NCBI RefSeq assembly: GCF_028583425.1
Contig: NC_072793.1
Span: 99,433,689-99,497,688, forward strand
Source: Eublepharis macularius
Lineage: Eukaryota > Chordata > Lepidosauria > Squamata > Eublepharidae
Length of the DNA stretch: 64,000 bases
Direction: 5' to 3'
Shown: piece after piece, positions 45,828 to 57,419 of the stretch
Numbering within the stretch: the stretch's first letter is position 1
Layout: each line of letters opens with the position of its first letter
Program-made: the position numbers and the translations under genes
The notes under the pieces: generated by a model
The model's input: the letters and a program-made list of their open reading frames with translations, nothing else
What the model was told of the DNA's origin: nothing
Database searches by the model: none

Positions 45828-46773
45828 GCCATTCTGACCCCCAAGAACGACAAGGCTGCCATCATTAATGAAACACAACTTAACTCCCTCGAAGGGGCAG
45901 AAATGGAGTACAGATCTGTGGACTCAGTGGTGCAAATGGATGACGTGGTTGACTAACCCGTGGAGTTGCTCAACATGGTCAATGCTCAGACTTCTGGGAT
46001 GAAGCAGTGAATTTACGGCAGCTGAGTTTTACGAGTTCTCTGCTGTGACCTTCCTGGTTCCTTGGGACTCGAGAATTCGGGCCCCAAGTCCCCCCCTGGA
46101 GAGGGGAGGCAGGCTGGAACAAGGTGAAAGAGCTCAAGGGGTCTGGCAACCCCCGGGAAGCTCCGACACCAGTTCTGAAAGCAAGGACCAACGAAGGAGC
46201 CAATATGGCTACGAAGCTGCTAAAACCGAAAGTCCAACAAGCCAAAATGAACTACAGCGAATAAAGCAGATTCCTAACAAGACAGATAAAAAGAACTTGA
46301 AGACAGCTCAAGAGATTCCACAATGCTTTCCATCAAGTAAGGAGATTGTTTTATGGTTTTATGAGGGCTAACCAGCTTGATTGCGAGGCGGCTGCCAGGG
46401 CAAACCCACCCAAACTCTGCAATGGCACCAGAATGTGAATGAAAGCCCTTCACAAGAACGTCATTAAGGCCACATTGTTCACCGGTAGTGGTTGGGGGTG
46501 TCGGTGTTCATACCAAGCATACCACTCATACCATCAGAGAACCTCTTTGAGTTCAAGAGTCTGCAGTTCCCCCTCAAGGTCTGCTTTGCTATGACAATCA
46601 TCAAGTCCCAGGGTCAGACACTGAAGGTGACAGGAATTGACTTGAGGGAGGACTGCTTCTCACATGGGAAATTCTATGTGGCCTGCTGCAGAATGAACTC
46701 ACCCAGTAGCCTGGTGATCCTAGCACCTGAGGGGAAAACCACCAATGTGGTCTACAAAGAGGTCCTTCAGTAG
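45828..46773 (+). pseudogene. Helitron Pif1-type helicase C-terminus, disrupted
   Basis: The frame from 45828 reads AILTPKNDKAAIINE, LNSLEGAEMEYRSVDSVV and PVELLNMVN, with one in-frame stop. After an unrelated segment (about 46004-46400), NPPKLCNGTR at 46403 resumes the helicase. A stop and a frameshift follow, then 46492-46773 reads FPLKVCFAMTIIKSQGQTLK, VTGIDLREDCFSHGKFYVAC and LAPEGKTTNVVYKEVLQ, with the SF1B motif V/VI region (TIIKSQGQT; YVACCR with the usual S replaced by C). The Rep nuclease and helicase Walker motifs are absent. Dead. Confidence 0.88.
46004..46400. other. Unrelated segment inside the Helitron helicase
   Basis: About 0.4 kb that does not fit the helicase. It includes a GC-rich stretch (46080-46170) and an A-rich part with CTAACAAGACAGATAAAAAG. 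No clear ends or target duplication were found. It replaces the helicase region that would normally encode the VGAPIMLLRN-like motif. Confidence 0.45.
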
Positions 46774-47063
46774 AAAAAAACCTCGGTTGTACATATTTTT
46801 TACTTTCTTTATCACACTACAATCTTTTCCTTTTAAAATCTCTTCAATAAATGTTACATTTCGAAATTCACTTCATCGGTCTTCAGCATCAATGCGCTTC
46901 GCTTTATTCAAACACCTTTGTGAAGCTCAGGTACTATGCTATTATACTACAACACCAACTCAACCCCCCCCCCCGGCAAACCAAAAAATGTTACATACCT
47001 ATAAATATTATAACTGGATTTAAAGTAATTAAATACCATAGCGAAGCATGGGCATCAAGCTAG

Positions 47064-48447
47064 TAAATATATAAATGCATTAAAAAGAATGAATGCATAC
47101 ACTACGTCCATTACATTACAAAGCTTTTACATGGCTCCATTCAAAAGAACAATCTTATCACAAGGACTCTGTTTTTACAGAGCAGATATTGCTTTGAATC
47201 AGGTCATTTCCAGCCAGCAGAAGTGATTTTGGCCAACATCCCCTGCAAGCCACTCAGTTACCACCCCACCCTCTTGTTTCTGAAGGCCTCTGTTCTTTGT
47301 AGGAACGTTTTGGGAAGCTTAGTGGGTGGGAGGAGAAAGGAAAATTTTAATTGGTAGGGAAAAGTGCTTTCTTGTCAGTGGAAACAACCTTTGGATTCAC
47401 CTCATTATGTATTTAAAACATTTATATGCTGCCTTTCTACTCAAAATAGGTCCCCAAGGCAGTGAACAACAATTATCAAAACATTTAAAACATTAAAATA
47501 ACATTTTCAATGTATATATAATACTAAACCTATTAAACACACACACTCAAAACCAAGGAGAAGGCCAATAAGAGTTTACTAGGGGTACACCAAACAAAAC
47601 AAAAAAGTCTTTACCCACTGGCAAAAAAAACATTGACAGGAGACGGAGAATCTTTTTGGGCAGGGAGATTATTTCTACTTTTCATTTTTAATTTAGTTGC
47701 TTGGGGAGTTATCAACTGACCAGACATGGAATCTGTCAGAGACAGGAATTTAACTTATAGCTGCTAAATTCTAGTACACAACTTTAACAAAACGACAATA
47801 TCACAATTGGTAGAATGTGTCTTACTTTGTCACAGTTCTTTTCAGCTCTTGATCCTGAATGTAGAATTGCCTAGTCTTTAACCACAACCAGCTTTTCTAA
47901 CCACTGCAGCATTCTGACAGGGGAAAAAAACCAAATCTGGCAAGAGTTGCCCTTTTAGACAGTTCAGGAATTCTCTCAGAATATTTCATCAATTTCTCCC
48001 TCTAAAGCATCAACAGAAATGTTCTATTATCCCAAGCTCTTGTTCATCTTATATTGTAAGAAAAGAGGATTCATTAGTATTTGTAACTTCTGTCCTAACC
48101 TATATAGCAGCTAATGCACAGAATGGCAAATCCACTTTGATCCCAAGGCACTTAATTGAATTCTCGATGGGACATTATAGTGCTCTCATTATTATAGTGC
48201 CTCCCATTATTGCATTAAGCAACATTAACATCTGTCACATGTGGTTTGTTCTTCCTCTTGTCCTCTCCCCATTGAAGTGGAATTGAGCATACTAGGTAAG
48301 TGCTCTAATCTAGACACACTAATATTTATGTACACAGGAATAAATGTGGTATGTTTCCATGGCTCTCGTTGTATTGATAAAAAGGCAGTAGCAATTTTTT
48401 TTGCAGCTTGTCTATTTATATATTTACAATGTCTGTATTCCACTTTT
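47064..48447. other. Old LINE tail plus unannotated DNA
   Basis: The segment 47400-47660 (AAACATTTATATGCTGCCTTTC, AAGGCAGTGAACAAC) is a degenerate LINE 3' end in reverse. The rest shows nothing recognisable. Confidence 0.45.
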
Positions 48448-48682
48448 ATGGGTCAGTGTGGTATAGAAGTTAGAATGTGAAACTAAGATCTGGGAGATCC
48501 AGGTTGGAATCACCACTCCACTTTGGAAGCTTACTGGGTGACTTGGGCCAGTCACACACTGTCAGATAAACCTACATTGCAGGGTTTTGTGAGGATAAAA
48601 TGAAGGAGAATAGGACAATGTAAACCACTTTTGGTCCCCATTGAGAAGAAAGGCAGGGTATAGATAAGTAAATAAAACATCA
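48448..48682 (+). mobile_element. tRNA-headed MIR-like SINE
   Basis: GTCAGTGTGGTATAGAAGTTAG head, GGGTGACTTGGGCCAGTCAC core and GTAAACCACTTTTGGTCCCC body, ending in an AAATAAA tail. Same family as the reverse copy at 11037-11250. Confidence 0.8.
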
Positions 48683-49689
48683 TGGTTTCCAAAGCAGTTC
48701 ACAATAACAAAACTGATTGATAGGTCCTGACGCTGATGGAGCTCATGCGGTGTGTCCAAACACTGGAAAAGATATTTTCTGCATATTTCATACACAATAA
48801 ATTCTGGGTTAATGTGTTTATACATACCAAAGATTCAGCATTTTACTAAGATGTAAAAGCTCATTCAGCACTGACCAACAGTTGCTGTGGAAACCATAAT
48901 TTTTTTGTCTTCGCTGAGCATTTAAACCCCCAAACAAAATTCTATTTTGCCAAGAACAGTGAGCATGCCTTGATTAATTAGAATAACTAACCAGTTAATG
49001 GGCTGATTAGAGATTAAAAATAACACTTGGATGAATCCCTGGAAGCTCTCCCCCATCTGAGGGAGCTGAGCAAATTATTTTATTCAGTGTGAAGATGAGG
49101 TACAGGGCAGGCAGCACAACAAGGGGTCTAAAGGAACAGAGAGGATTCAACTGGTGTAGGATAGGTATCTTGAAAGGGAATCCTTTGGGATGAGCTGATA
49201 TTTTCTGTTAGCAACTTTAAAACCAATTCTTGGTCCAATTAGTTACTTTATATCTGACTATTAAAAATTCCTCACAGAGCACCATTACTGTGGAATTTTG
49301 AGTTTCAAAAAGAATATTAGTGTTAGTAAAAACTATTGCTTAATATGAACCAAAGCTTAGCTGGCAGCCATAACCTATACTAAGTGTTTGGAATTTATTA
49401 GAGTCTTGAAGACTCTGAAGTGCTTTTTTGCATTGCACAATAAATATTTCCCTCATTATTATAGCTCATCCGAACAGATCTGGGACTAGATGTTAAGAGT
49501 TTCTGGGGGAGAAATATTCCAGTTGGCTCAAGCCTCTCATGTAATTCTGCTAATTCTGTTGATTTATGACAGGTCTCACGCTACCCTTTCTACATCATCT
49601 CCCTCTTCTCTTTACATTGAAAGTTATGCTTGAAAGACTTACAATGTAATTCACAACAAGCCTTCATTCCACCAGCCCCCCACCCCCAA
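48683..49689. other. No gene recognised
   Basis: AT-rich, CpG-poor unique-looking DNA. Confidence 0.4.
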
Positions 49690-50235
49690 ATTTCCCGGTA
49701 CGGTTTTCCTTTCACATACCTATCTGACAAAGTGGGCTGTGACTAAAGCTCATAGCGAAAGAAATGTTAATCTTTAAGGCGCTGCCGGACTCTTCCTTTA
49801 TCGAGCCTCAACGCCTCTCTTGAAAAACACGTTTTATTGCGCTTAAAAATGCATGTCCGGTGCAGCCTTTAAAACCAAAACCAATTGTCTCCTGCCCTGC
49901 CACCATTTTGCCTTTTCCTTCCTTGCATTTTGTTAGCTGCGTCTTCCTTTCACCAGTAGGTGCCGTCTAGATACCATCTCAACATGCTACTGCGTGGACA
50001 GCGTTGTTTGCTGAAACCCACGTCTAGAAAAGGGAGTATCATACGTTCTTACGTCGCTCTTTCACTTAAAGCCGCACTACGGAATTGTTACCCTATTTTT
50101 CAGTTCTCTTTTTTAAATTCCATGTAGATAGACGGGCGATCTAGAGGTTTTGCTCTTCAGCACAATTCCTTTCATGAAGCTCTTTATTGTAAGTACACAC
50201 CCTGCTACGGAGATGAGGCAGAATCACGGGAGTGG
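49690..50235. promoter_or_regulatory. CpG-rich segment at the left edge of the foldback array
   Basis: By manual count about 24 CpGs in about 550 bp, far above the CpG-poor DNA to its left. No ORF or TATA box is convincing. Could be part of a CpG island or young unmethylated sequence. Function inferred only from composition. Confidence 0.35.
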
Positions 50236-53200
50236 GTAAAAGCAGGATCCAGATGATTTTAAACGGATCCTCATGAATTCATATGATTTTTATGTTGAAA
50301 TAAAACAAAAAAGCTGTCATGTTTTAGATCATGTCCTAGTCTACAAACAGCAACAAAACTATCATGCATCCACTAATTCCTGGTGCTACCACGGCACAAA
50401 AACATGCTAAAAAGGCACGGATCCTCATGGATCCTATTGATTTTTACATGGGGCCACCCAAAACACACCATACAATACTAGATCATGTCCATTGACGCAA
50501 ATTGGACCAAAAAAACCAGCCATCCACCGCTTCGTGGCACCGCCACGGGGCAAAAAGAGGGTGCAACAGCAGGGATCCTCACTGATCCTCTTGATTTTTA
50601 CGTGGGAACATCCAAAATCCACCATATAATACTCAATCATGTCCATTGCCACAAAAGGGACCCAAAAATTCAGCCAGCCACCGCTTCGTGACACTGCCAT
50701 GGGAGAAAAACATGGTTCAAAAGTACAGATCCGCATGGATCCTCTTGATTTTTAAATGGGATCACCCCAAATCCACCATACAATACTCAAACATGTCATT
50801 TGCCACAAATGGGATGCAAAAATTCAGCCATCCACCACTTAGTGGCACCGCCACGGGGCAAAAACATGCTAAAAAGCACGGATCCTCATGGATCATCTTG
50901 ATTTTTACGTGGGGTCAGCCAAAATGGATGATACAATACTAGATCATGTCCATTGCCACAAATGGGAACAAAAATTCAGCCATCCACCGCTTCGTGGCAC
51001 CACCACGGGGCAAAAACATGGTTCAAAAGTATGGATCCTCACGGATCCTCTTGATTTTTACGTGGGAACATCCAAAATCCACCATATAATAAAAGATCAG
51101 GTCCATTGCCACAAATGGGACCCAAAAAAATTCAGCCATTCACCTCTTCGTGGCACCGCCATGAAGCAAAAACATGCTGAAAAGCCACGGATCCTCATGG
51201 ATCCTCTTGATTTTTAAATGGGGTCACCCCAAATCCACCATACAATACTCAAATCATGTCCATTGCCACAAAAGGGACCCAAAAATTCAGCCATCCACCA
51301 CTTCGTGGCACCGCCACGGGGCAAAAACATGCTAAAAAGCACGGATCTTTTCTTGATTTTTACGTGGGGTCATCCAAAATCCACCATAGAATACTAGATC
51401 GTGTCCATTGCCACAGATGGGACCAAAAATTCAGCCATTCACCGCTTTGTGACACTGCCATGGGAGAAAAACATGGTTCAAAAGTACGGATCCTCACGGA
51501 TCCTCTTGATTTTTAAATGGGGCCATGCAAAATCCACCATACAATACTAGATCAGGTCCAAATGAGACCCAAAAATTCAGCCATCCACCTCTTCATGGCA
51601 CCGCCATGAAGCAAAAACATGCTAAAAAGCCACGGATCCTCATGGATCCTCTTGATTTTTAAATGGGGTCACCCCAAATCCACCATACAATACTCAAATC
51701 ATGTCCATTGCCACAAAAGGGACCCAAAAATTCAGCCATCCACCACTTCGTGGCACCGCCACGGGGCAAAAACATGCTAAAAAGCACAGATCTTTACTTG
51801 ATTTTTACGTGGGGTCATCCAAAATCCACCATAGAATACTAGATCGTGTCCATTGCCACAGATGGGACCAAAAATTCAGCCATTCACCGCTTTGTGACAC
51901 TGCCATGGGAGAAAAACATGGTTCAAAAGTATGGATCCTCACGGATCCTCTTGATTTTTACGTGGGAACATCCAAAATCCACCATATAATAAAAGATCAG
52001 GTCCATTGCCACAAATGGGACCCAAAAAAATTCAGCCATTCACCTCTTCGTGGCACCGCCATGAAGCAAAAACATGCTGAAAAGCCACGGATCCTCATGG
52101 ATCCTCTTGATTTTTAAATGGGGTCACCCCAAATCCACCATACAATACTCAAATCATGTCCATTGCCACAAAAGGGACCCAAAAATTCAGCCATCCACCA
52201 CTTCGTGGCACCGCCACGGGGCAAAAACATGCTAAAAAGCACGGATCTTTTCTTGATTTTTATGTGGGGTCATCCAAAATCCACCATAGAATACTAGATC
52301 GTGTCCATTGCCACAGATGGGACCAAAAATTCAGCCATTCACCGCTTTGTGACACTGCCATGGGAGAAAAACATGGTTCAAAAGTACGGATCCTCACGGA
52401 TCCTCTTGATTTTTAAATGGGGCCATGCAAAATCCACCATACAATACTAGATCAGGTCCAAATGAGACCCAAAAATTCAGCCATCCACCTCTTCATGGCA
52501 CCGCCATGAAGCAAAAACATGCTAAAAAGCCACGGATCCTCATGGATCCTCTTGATTTTTACATAGGGTCACCCCAAATCCACCATACAATACTCAATCA
52601 TGTCCATTGCCAAAAACGGGCCCCAAATATTAAGCTGTCCACCCCTTCATGGCACCACCACGGGGCAAAAACATGGTTCAAAAGCACGGATCCTCACGGA
52701 TCCTCTTGATATTTAAAAGAGGCCATGCAAAATCCATCATACCAAACTAGATCAGGTCCATTGCCACAAATGAGACCCAAAAATTCAGCCATCCACCTCT
52801 TCATGGCACCACCATGAAGCAAAAACATGCTAAAAAGCCACGGATCCTCATGGATCCTCTTGATTTTTACATGGGGTCACCCCAAATCCACCATACAATA
52901 CTCAATCATGTCCATTGCCAAAAATGGGACCCAAATATTAAGCTGTCCACCCCTTCGAGGCACCGCCACGGGGCAAAAACGTGGTTCAAAAGCATGGATC
53001 CTCACGGATCCTCTTGATTTTTAAATGGGGCCATGCAAAATCCACCATACAATACTAGATCAGGTCCATTGGCACAAACGAGACCCAAAAATTCAGCCAT
53101 CCACCTCTTCGTGGCACCGCCACAAAGCAAAAAACATGCTAAAAAGCCACGGATCCTCATGGATCCTCTTGATTTTTACATGGGGTCACCCCAAATCCAC

Positions 53201-56200
53201 CATACAATACTCGATCATATCCATTGCCACAAATGGGACCCAAAAATCAGCTGTCCATCACTTCGTGGCACCGCCACGGGGCAAAAGCATGGTTCAAAAA
53301 TACGGATCCTCATGGATCCTCTTGATTTTTACATGGGGCCGCCCAAACTCCACCCCACAATCCCAGATCATGACCATTGCCACAAAAGGGAGAAATAAAT
53401 CAGTCATCCACCACTTTGTGGCACCCCCACAGTGCAAAAACGTGGTTCAAATGCACGGATCCTCATAGATCATCCTGAATTTTATATGGGGTCATCAAAA
53501 GTCCACAATACAATCCAAGATCATATTCATTGCCCCAAATGGCACTAACTAGTTCATCCATCCACCGCTTCATGGCACCATAACGGCGCAAAAACATGGT
53601 TCAAAAGCATTTATCCTCATGGATCCTCTTGATTTTTACATGGGGCCACTCAAAATCCACCCTACAATCCCAGATCATGTCCATTGCCACAAAAGGGAGA
53701 AATAAATCAGTCATCCACCACTTTGTGGCACCCCCACAGTGCAAAAACGTGGTTCAAATGCACGGATCCTCATAGATCATCCTGAATTTTATATGGGGTC
53801 ACCAAAAGTCCACAATACAATCCAAGATCATATTCATTGCCCCAAATGGCACTAACTAGTTCATCCATCCACCGCTTCATGGCACCGTAACGGCGCAAAA
53901 ACATGGTTCAAAAGCATTTATCCTCATGGATCCTCTTGATTTTTACATGGGGCCACTCAAAATCCACCCTACAATCCCAGATCATGTCCATTGCCACAAA
54001 AGGGACAAAAAAAATCAGCTATCCACCGCTTTGTGGCATCCCAACAGTGCAAAAACATGGTTCAAAAGCACAGATCCTCATGGATTGTTACACCGTAATA
54101 GCGCAAAAACATGGTTCAAAAGCATTGATCCTCATGGATCCTCTTGATTTTTACATGGGGCCACTCAAAATCCACCCTACAATCCCAGATCATGTCCATT
54201 GCCACAAAAGGGACAAAAAAAATCAGCTATCCACCGCTTCGTGGCATCCCAACAGTGCAAAAAAATGGTTCAAAAGCACAGATCCTCATGGATCCCCTTT
54301 ATTTTTATGTGGGCCACCCAAAATGCACCATAAAAAACCAGATCATGTCAATTGACAATGAATGTCAGCAACAATTCAGCCATCCACCAGTTCGTGGCAC
54401 CGCAACAGCGCTAAAATATGGTTTAAAATCACGAATCCTCATGAATCCTCCTGATTTTTACGTGGTGCCACCCAAAATCCACCATATAATATCAAATCAT
54501 GTCCATTGCCACAAATAGGACCAAAAATTCTGTCATCCACCTTTTCGTGGCACTGCCGGAGTGCAAAAAAAATGGTTCAAAAGCACGGATCCTCATGGAT
54601 CATCTTTATTTTTATGTGGGGCCACTCAAAATCCACCATAAAAAATCAGATCATGCCCATTGCCACAAATGGGACTAAAAAATTCAGCCATTCACCGCTT
54701 CATGGCTCCACCACAAAGCAAAAACACGGTTCAAAAGCACGGATCCGCATGGATCCTCTAGATTTTTACATGGGACCACCAAAAATCCACCATACTATCC
54801 CAGATCATGTCCATTGCCACTAAAGGGGCAAAAAACAGCTATCCACCCCTTCGTGGCTCTCCCACGGTGCAACAACATGGTCCAAAAGCATGGATCCTCA
54901 TAGATCCTCTTGATTTTTATGTAGGGCCACCCAAAATCAACCACACAATACCTGATCATGTCCATATCCACAAATAGGACCAAAAAATTCAGCAACTCAC
55001 CGCTTCGTGGCACAGCCACGGTGCGAAAACGTGGTTCAAAAGCACGGATCCTCATGGATCCTCTTTATCTTTACGTGGGATTGCCCAAAATCCACCATAA
55101 AATACCAACTCATGACCATTGCCACAAATGGAAATGAAAAATTCAGCCATCCACGTCTTTGTGGCATCACCATGGCGCAAATACATTGTTCAAAAGCACA
55201 GATCCTCATGGATCCTCTTGATTTTTACATGGGGCCACCCAAAATCCACCATACACTCCCAGACCATCTCCGTTGCCACAAATGACACCATGAAACCAAG
55301 CCATCCACCGCTTCATGGCACCGCCATGGCACAAAAGTAAGGTTCAAAAGCACGCATCTCATGGATCCTCTAGATTTTTTTAATGGGACCGCCCAAAATC
55401 CACCATGTATTCACAGATCATGTCCATTTCCACAAATGGGACAAAGAAAAAGCCACCCACCGCTTTGTGGCACCCCCACGGTGCAAAAACATGGTTCAAA
55501 AATCACAGATCCTCATGGATCCTCTTGATGTTTACGTGGGGCATCCCAAAATCCACCATACAATATCAGTTCATGTCCATTGCAACAAATAGGACCAAAA
55601 AATTAAGCCATTCACCGCTTCGTGGCACTGCCTGGAAGCAAAAACTTGGTTCAGAAGCTCAGATCCTCATGGATCCTCTTGTTTTTTACAGGGGGCCACC
55701 CAAAATCCAGTATACTGTCCCAGATCATGTGCATTGCCACAAATAGGACCAAAAATTCCACCATCCACTGCTTTGTGGCACTGCCACGGTGCAAAAACAT
55801 GGTTCAAAGTCACAGATTCTCCTGGATCCTCTGATTATTTTTTTGGGATCACTCAAAACTCACCATACAGTGGCATACTGTGTCCATTGCCTCAGATTTC
55901 ACCAAAAACATGTGCCCGGCTTCCTGACACCACCGTTGGGGGAAAAAGTCTGAAAAATCACAGATGTTCTTGGTTCCTGTAAATTTTTATATGGGATCAC
56001 AAAATACTTGCCCTACAGACCCATACGATGTCCATTGCCACAGATTTCAATCTGAGCACCGCTGTTCCCCAAAAACTCACTTGAATAGCACGGATCCTCA
56101 TGCATCCTTTGGATTTTTATATGTGGCCACCCAAAATACAGCATACATTCCTATATTGTGTCCGTTGCCACAGATTTCATTCCAAAAAATCCTGCACCCA

Positions 56201-56250
56201 CCATATACTGACACCACCGTAGTGTATCCGCTTGCGATTACATAGTGGGA
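50236..56250 (+). repeat. Left arm: about 39 tandem copies of a roughly 153-bp satellite monomer
   Basis: Monomer landmarks in order: GGATCC-TCAT-GGATCC; TTGATTTTTACxTGGGG; ATCCACCATACAATACT; ATCATGTCCATTGCCAC; TTCAGCCATCCACC; and a small hairpin CGTGGC-ACC-GCCACG followed by GGGGCAAAAACATG. Successive GGATCC pairs fall about 150-156 bp apart (e.g. 50418, 50572, 50880, 51033, 51188). The outermost monomer (50262-50410) and the innermost ones (55850-56240) are the most diverged; the centre is nearly homogeneous. Higher-order copies of about 445-455 and 900 bp are visible at 51020-52560. One monomer is truncated near 54060-54120. Confidence 0.97.
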
Positions 56251-56720
56251 TTCTCTGTCCCTTGCTTCAGTTAAGTTTGTGGGGAAGGGATGAAAGTTGA
56301 TCCACTGGTACCTTTTTTTTTCCTGGTGATTCTCGGATGTGAGATTGTTGCACTTGCTGTGGTTGATTTATGGGTGGGTCCATTCTCCTGGTTCATATGT
56401 GTTGTGGAGTGGGTTCCGTTCCCTTGCTTGGGTGTGCCTCTTGTTGCAAGATCCCCCCCCCCGCATCAGTTTTGTTTGGGCGATTCTCTGTTGTGAAGTC
56501 ACACCCCTTGCTCTGGTTAACTTCTAGATGGATCCATTTCCCTAGTTTGGTTCTGTCATTGGGTGGGTTCAATAACCTTTCCTGGGTATGCCTCTGGTTG
56601 CGAGATTGCCCCGCCTTGACTCTCCTTTGAGTGATTCTCTGGTGTGAAGTTGTTTCCCTTGCTCCAAGGAAGGTTGTGGGCGGGTCCATTCCCTAGGTTA
56701 AGTTTGCTTCAAGTTACAGG
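56251..56720 (+). repeat. Second tandem repeat, inner side of the left arm
   Basis: About three diverged units marked by GATTCTCTGKTGTGAAGT, CCCTTGCTYTGGTTAA, GGGYGGGTCCATTCYC and GTGTGCCTCTTGTTGCAAGA-like phrases at roughly 150-160-bp spacing. A different sequence from the 153-bp satellite. Confidence 0.7.
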
Positions 56721-56844
56721 ACTGTGCCTTGCTTAGGGTTAGTTGATTCTTTCAAGTGATGTTGTTCCTGATAGGGAAAAGTCAGGAGTGGCTGCTCAGC
56801 CTTGTCAAGGGGTGCTGGGGTTGGGTGGTGGTCATCAGATTATA

Positions 56845-57098
56845 ATGACAACAACAACTACATTAGATTTATATACCACCCTTCAAGACAAGTTAACGTC
56901 CACTCAGAGCGGTTTGCAAAGTGTCATTATTATCCCCACAGCAATAATCTCCCTGTGAGGCGGATGGGGCTGAGAGAGCTCCAGAGAACTGTGACTAGGC
57001 CAAGGTCACCCAGCTGGCTTCAAGTGGAGGAGCGGGGAATCAAACCCAGTTCTCAAGATTAGAGTCCCGCACTCTCAACCAATACACCAAACTGACTC
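56845..57098 (-). mobile_element. tRNA-derived SINE (reverse orientation)
   Basis: Reverse complement of the family seen at 16729: CCACTCAGAGCGGTTTGCAAA, CCAAGGTCACCCAGCTGGCT, B-box GGAATCAAACCC, and head CCCGCACTCTCAACC. Inserted in the central region between the satellite arms. Confidence 0.85.
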
Positions 57099-57419
57099 TG
57101 TTAGGTTCTTTTGGGCTTCCCCAGGGATGATCTGGCCTTTGGGAGTGTGCCTGAACTACTGCATCCTTGCTCTGTGTACATGTGGCCCTCAGGAAGCACT
57201 TGGAAAACTTCCCATCATTGGAATCAATGGAGAGCGCCTTGTGAACCTCCTCAAGGGGTGATTTGCTTTTTGAGGGGGCTTAGCTTTGGTTCTGTTGTGT
57301 CTGATGCAGAGGTTCTTTATGGAGGTGTGCCTATGGCCATGTCAGCCTTGGTCCATGTTCTTCTGCAGTGGGACTGTATTCACCTTGGACTTCCACCCAC
57401 CCACAATAGAAAAGGAGTG

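Larger units (their letters stand above)
45828..47063 (+). mobile_element. Helitron relic with 3' terminus
   Basis: Contains two segments of the Helitron helicase C-terminus (separate entry). The element ends with a short hairpin CCATAGCGAAGCATGG followed by GCATCAAGCTAG (CTAG at 47060-47063) and host T at 47064. This is the hairpin plus CTRR-T arrangement of a Helitron 3' end. The 5' end (TC) is not found, so the copy is 5'-truncated. Confidence 0.85.

Noticed and set aside
21301-50235. MAPKAPK3 exons expected from mammalian gene order
   Set aside because: No kinase motifs (HRD, DFG, APE contexts) were seen in any frame. The gene probably lies beyond the window or the order differs.
50485-55746. 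Series of open frames of about 60-150 codons in the left satellite arm
   Set aside because: Several frames of the same monomer are open at once and peptides repeat with the DNA unit. They are by-products of the tandem repeat, not genes.
50236-56250. Regularly spaced direct repeats resembling a CRISPR array
   Set aside because: The whole 153-bp unit is repeated with no unique spacers, and the DNA is clearly vertebrate.
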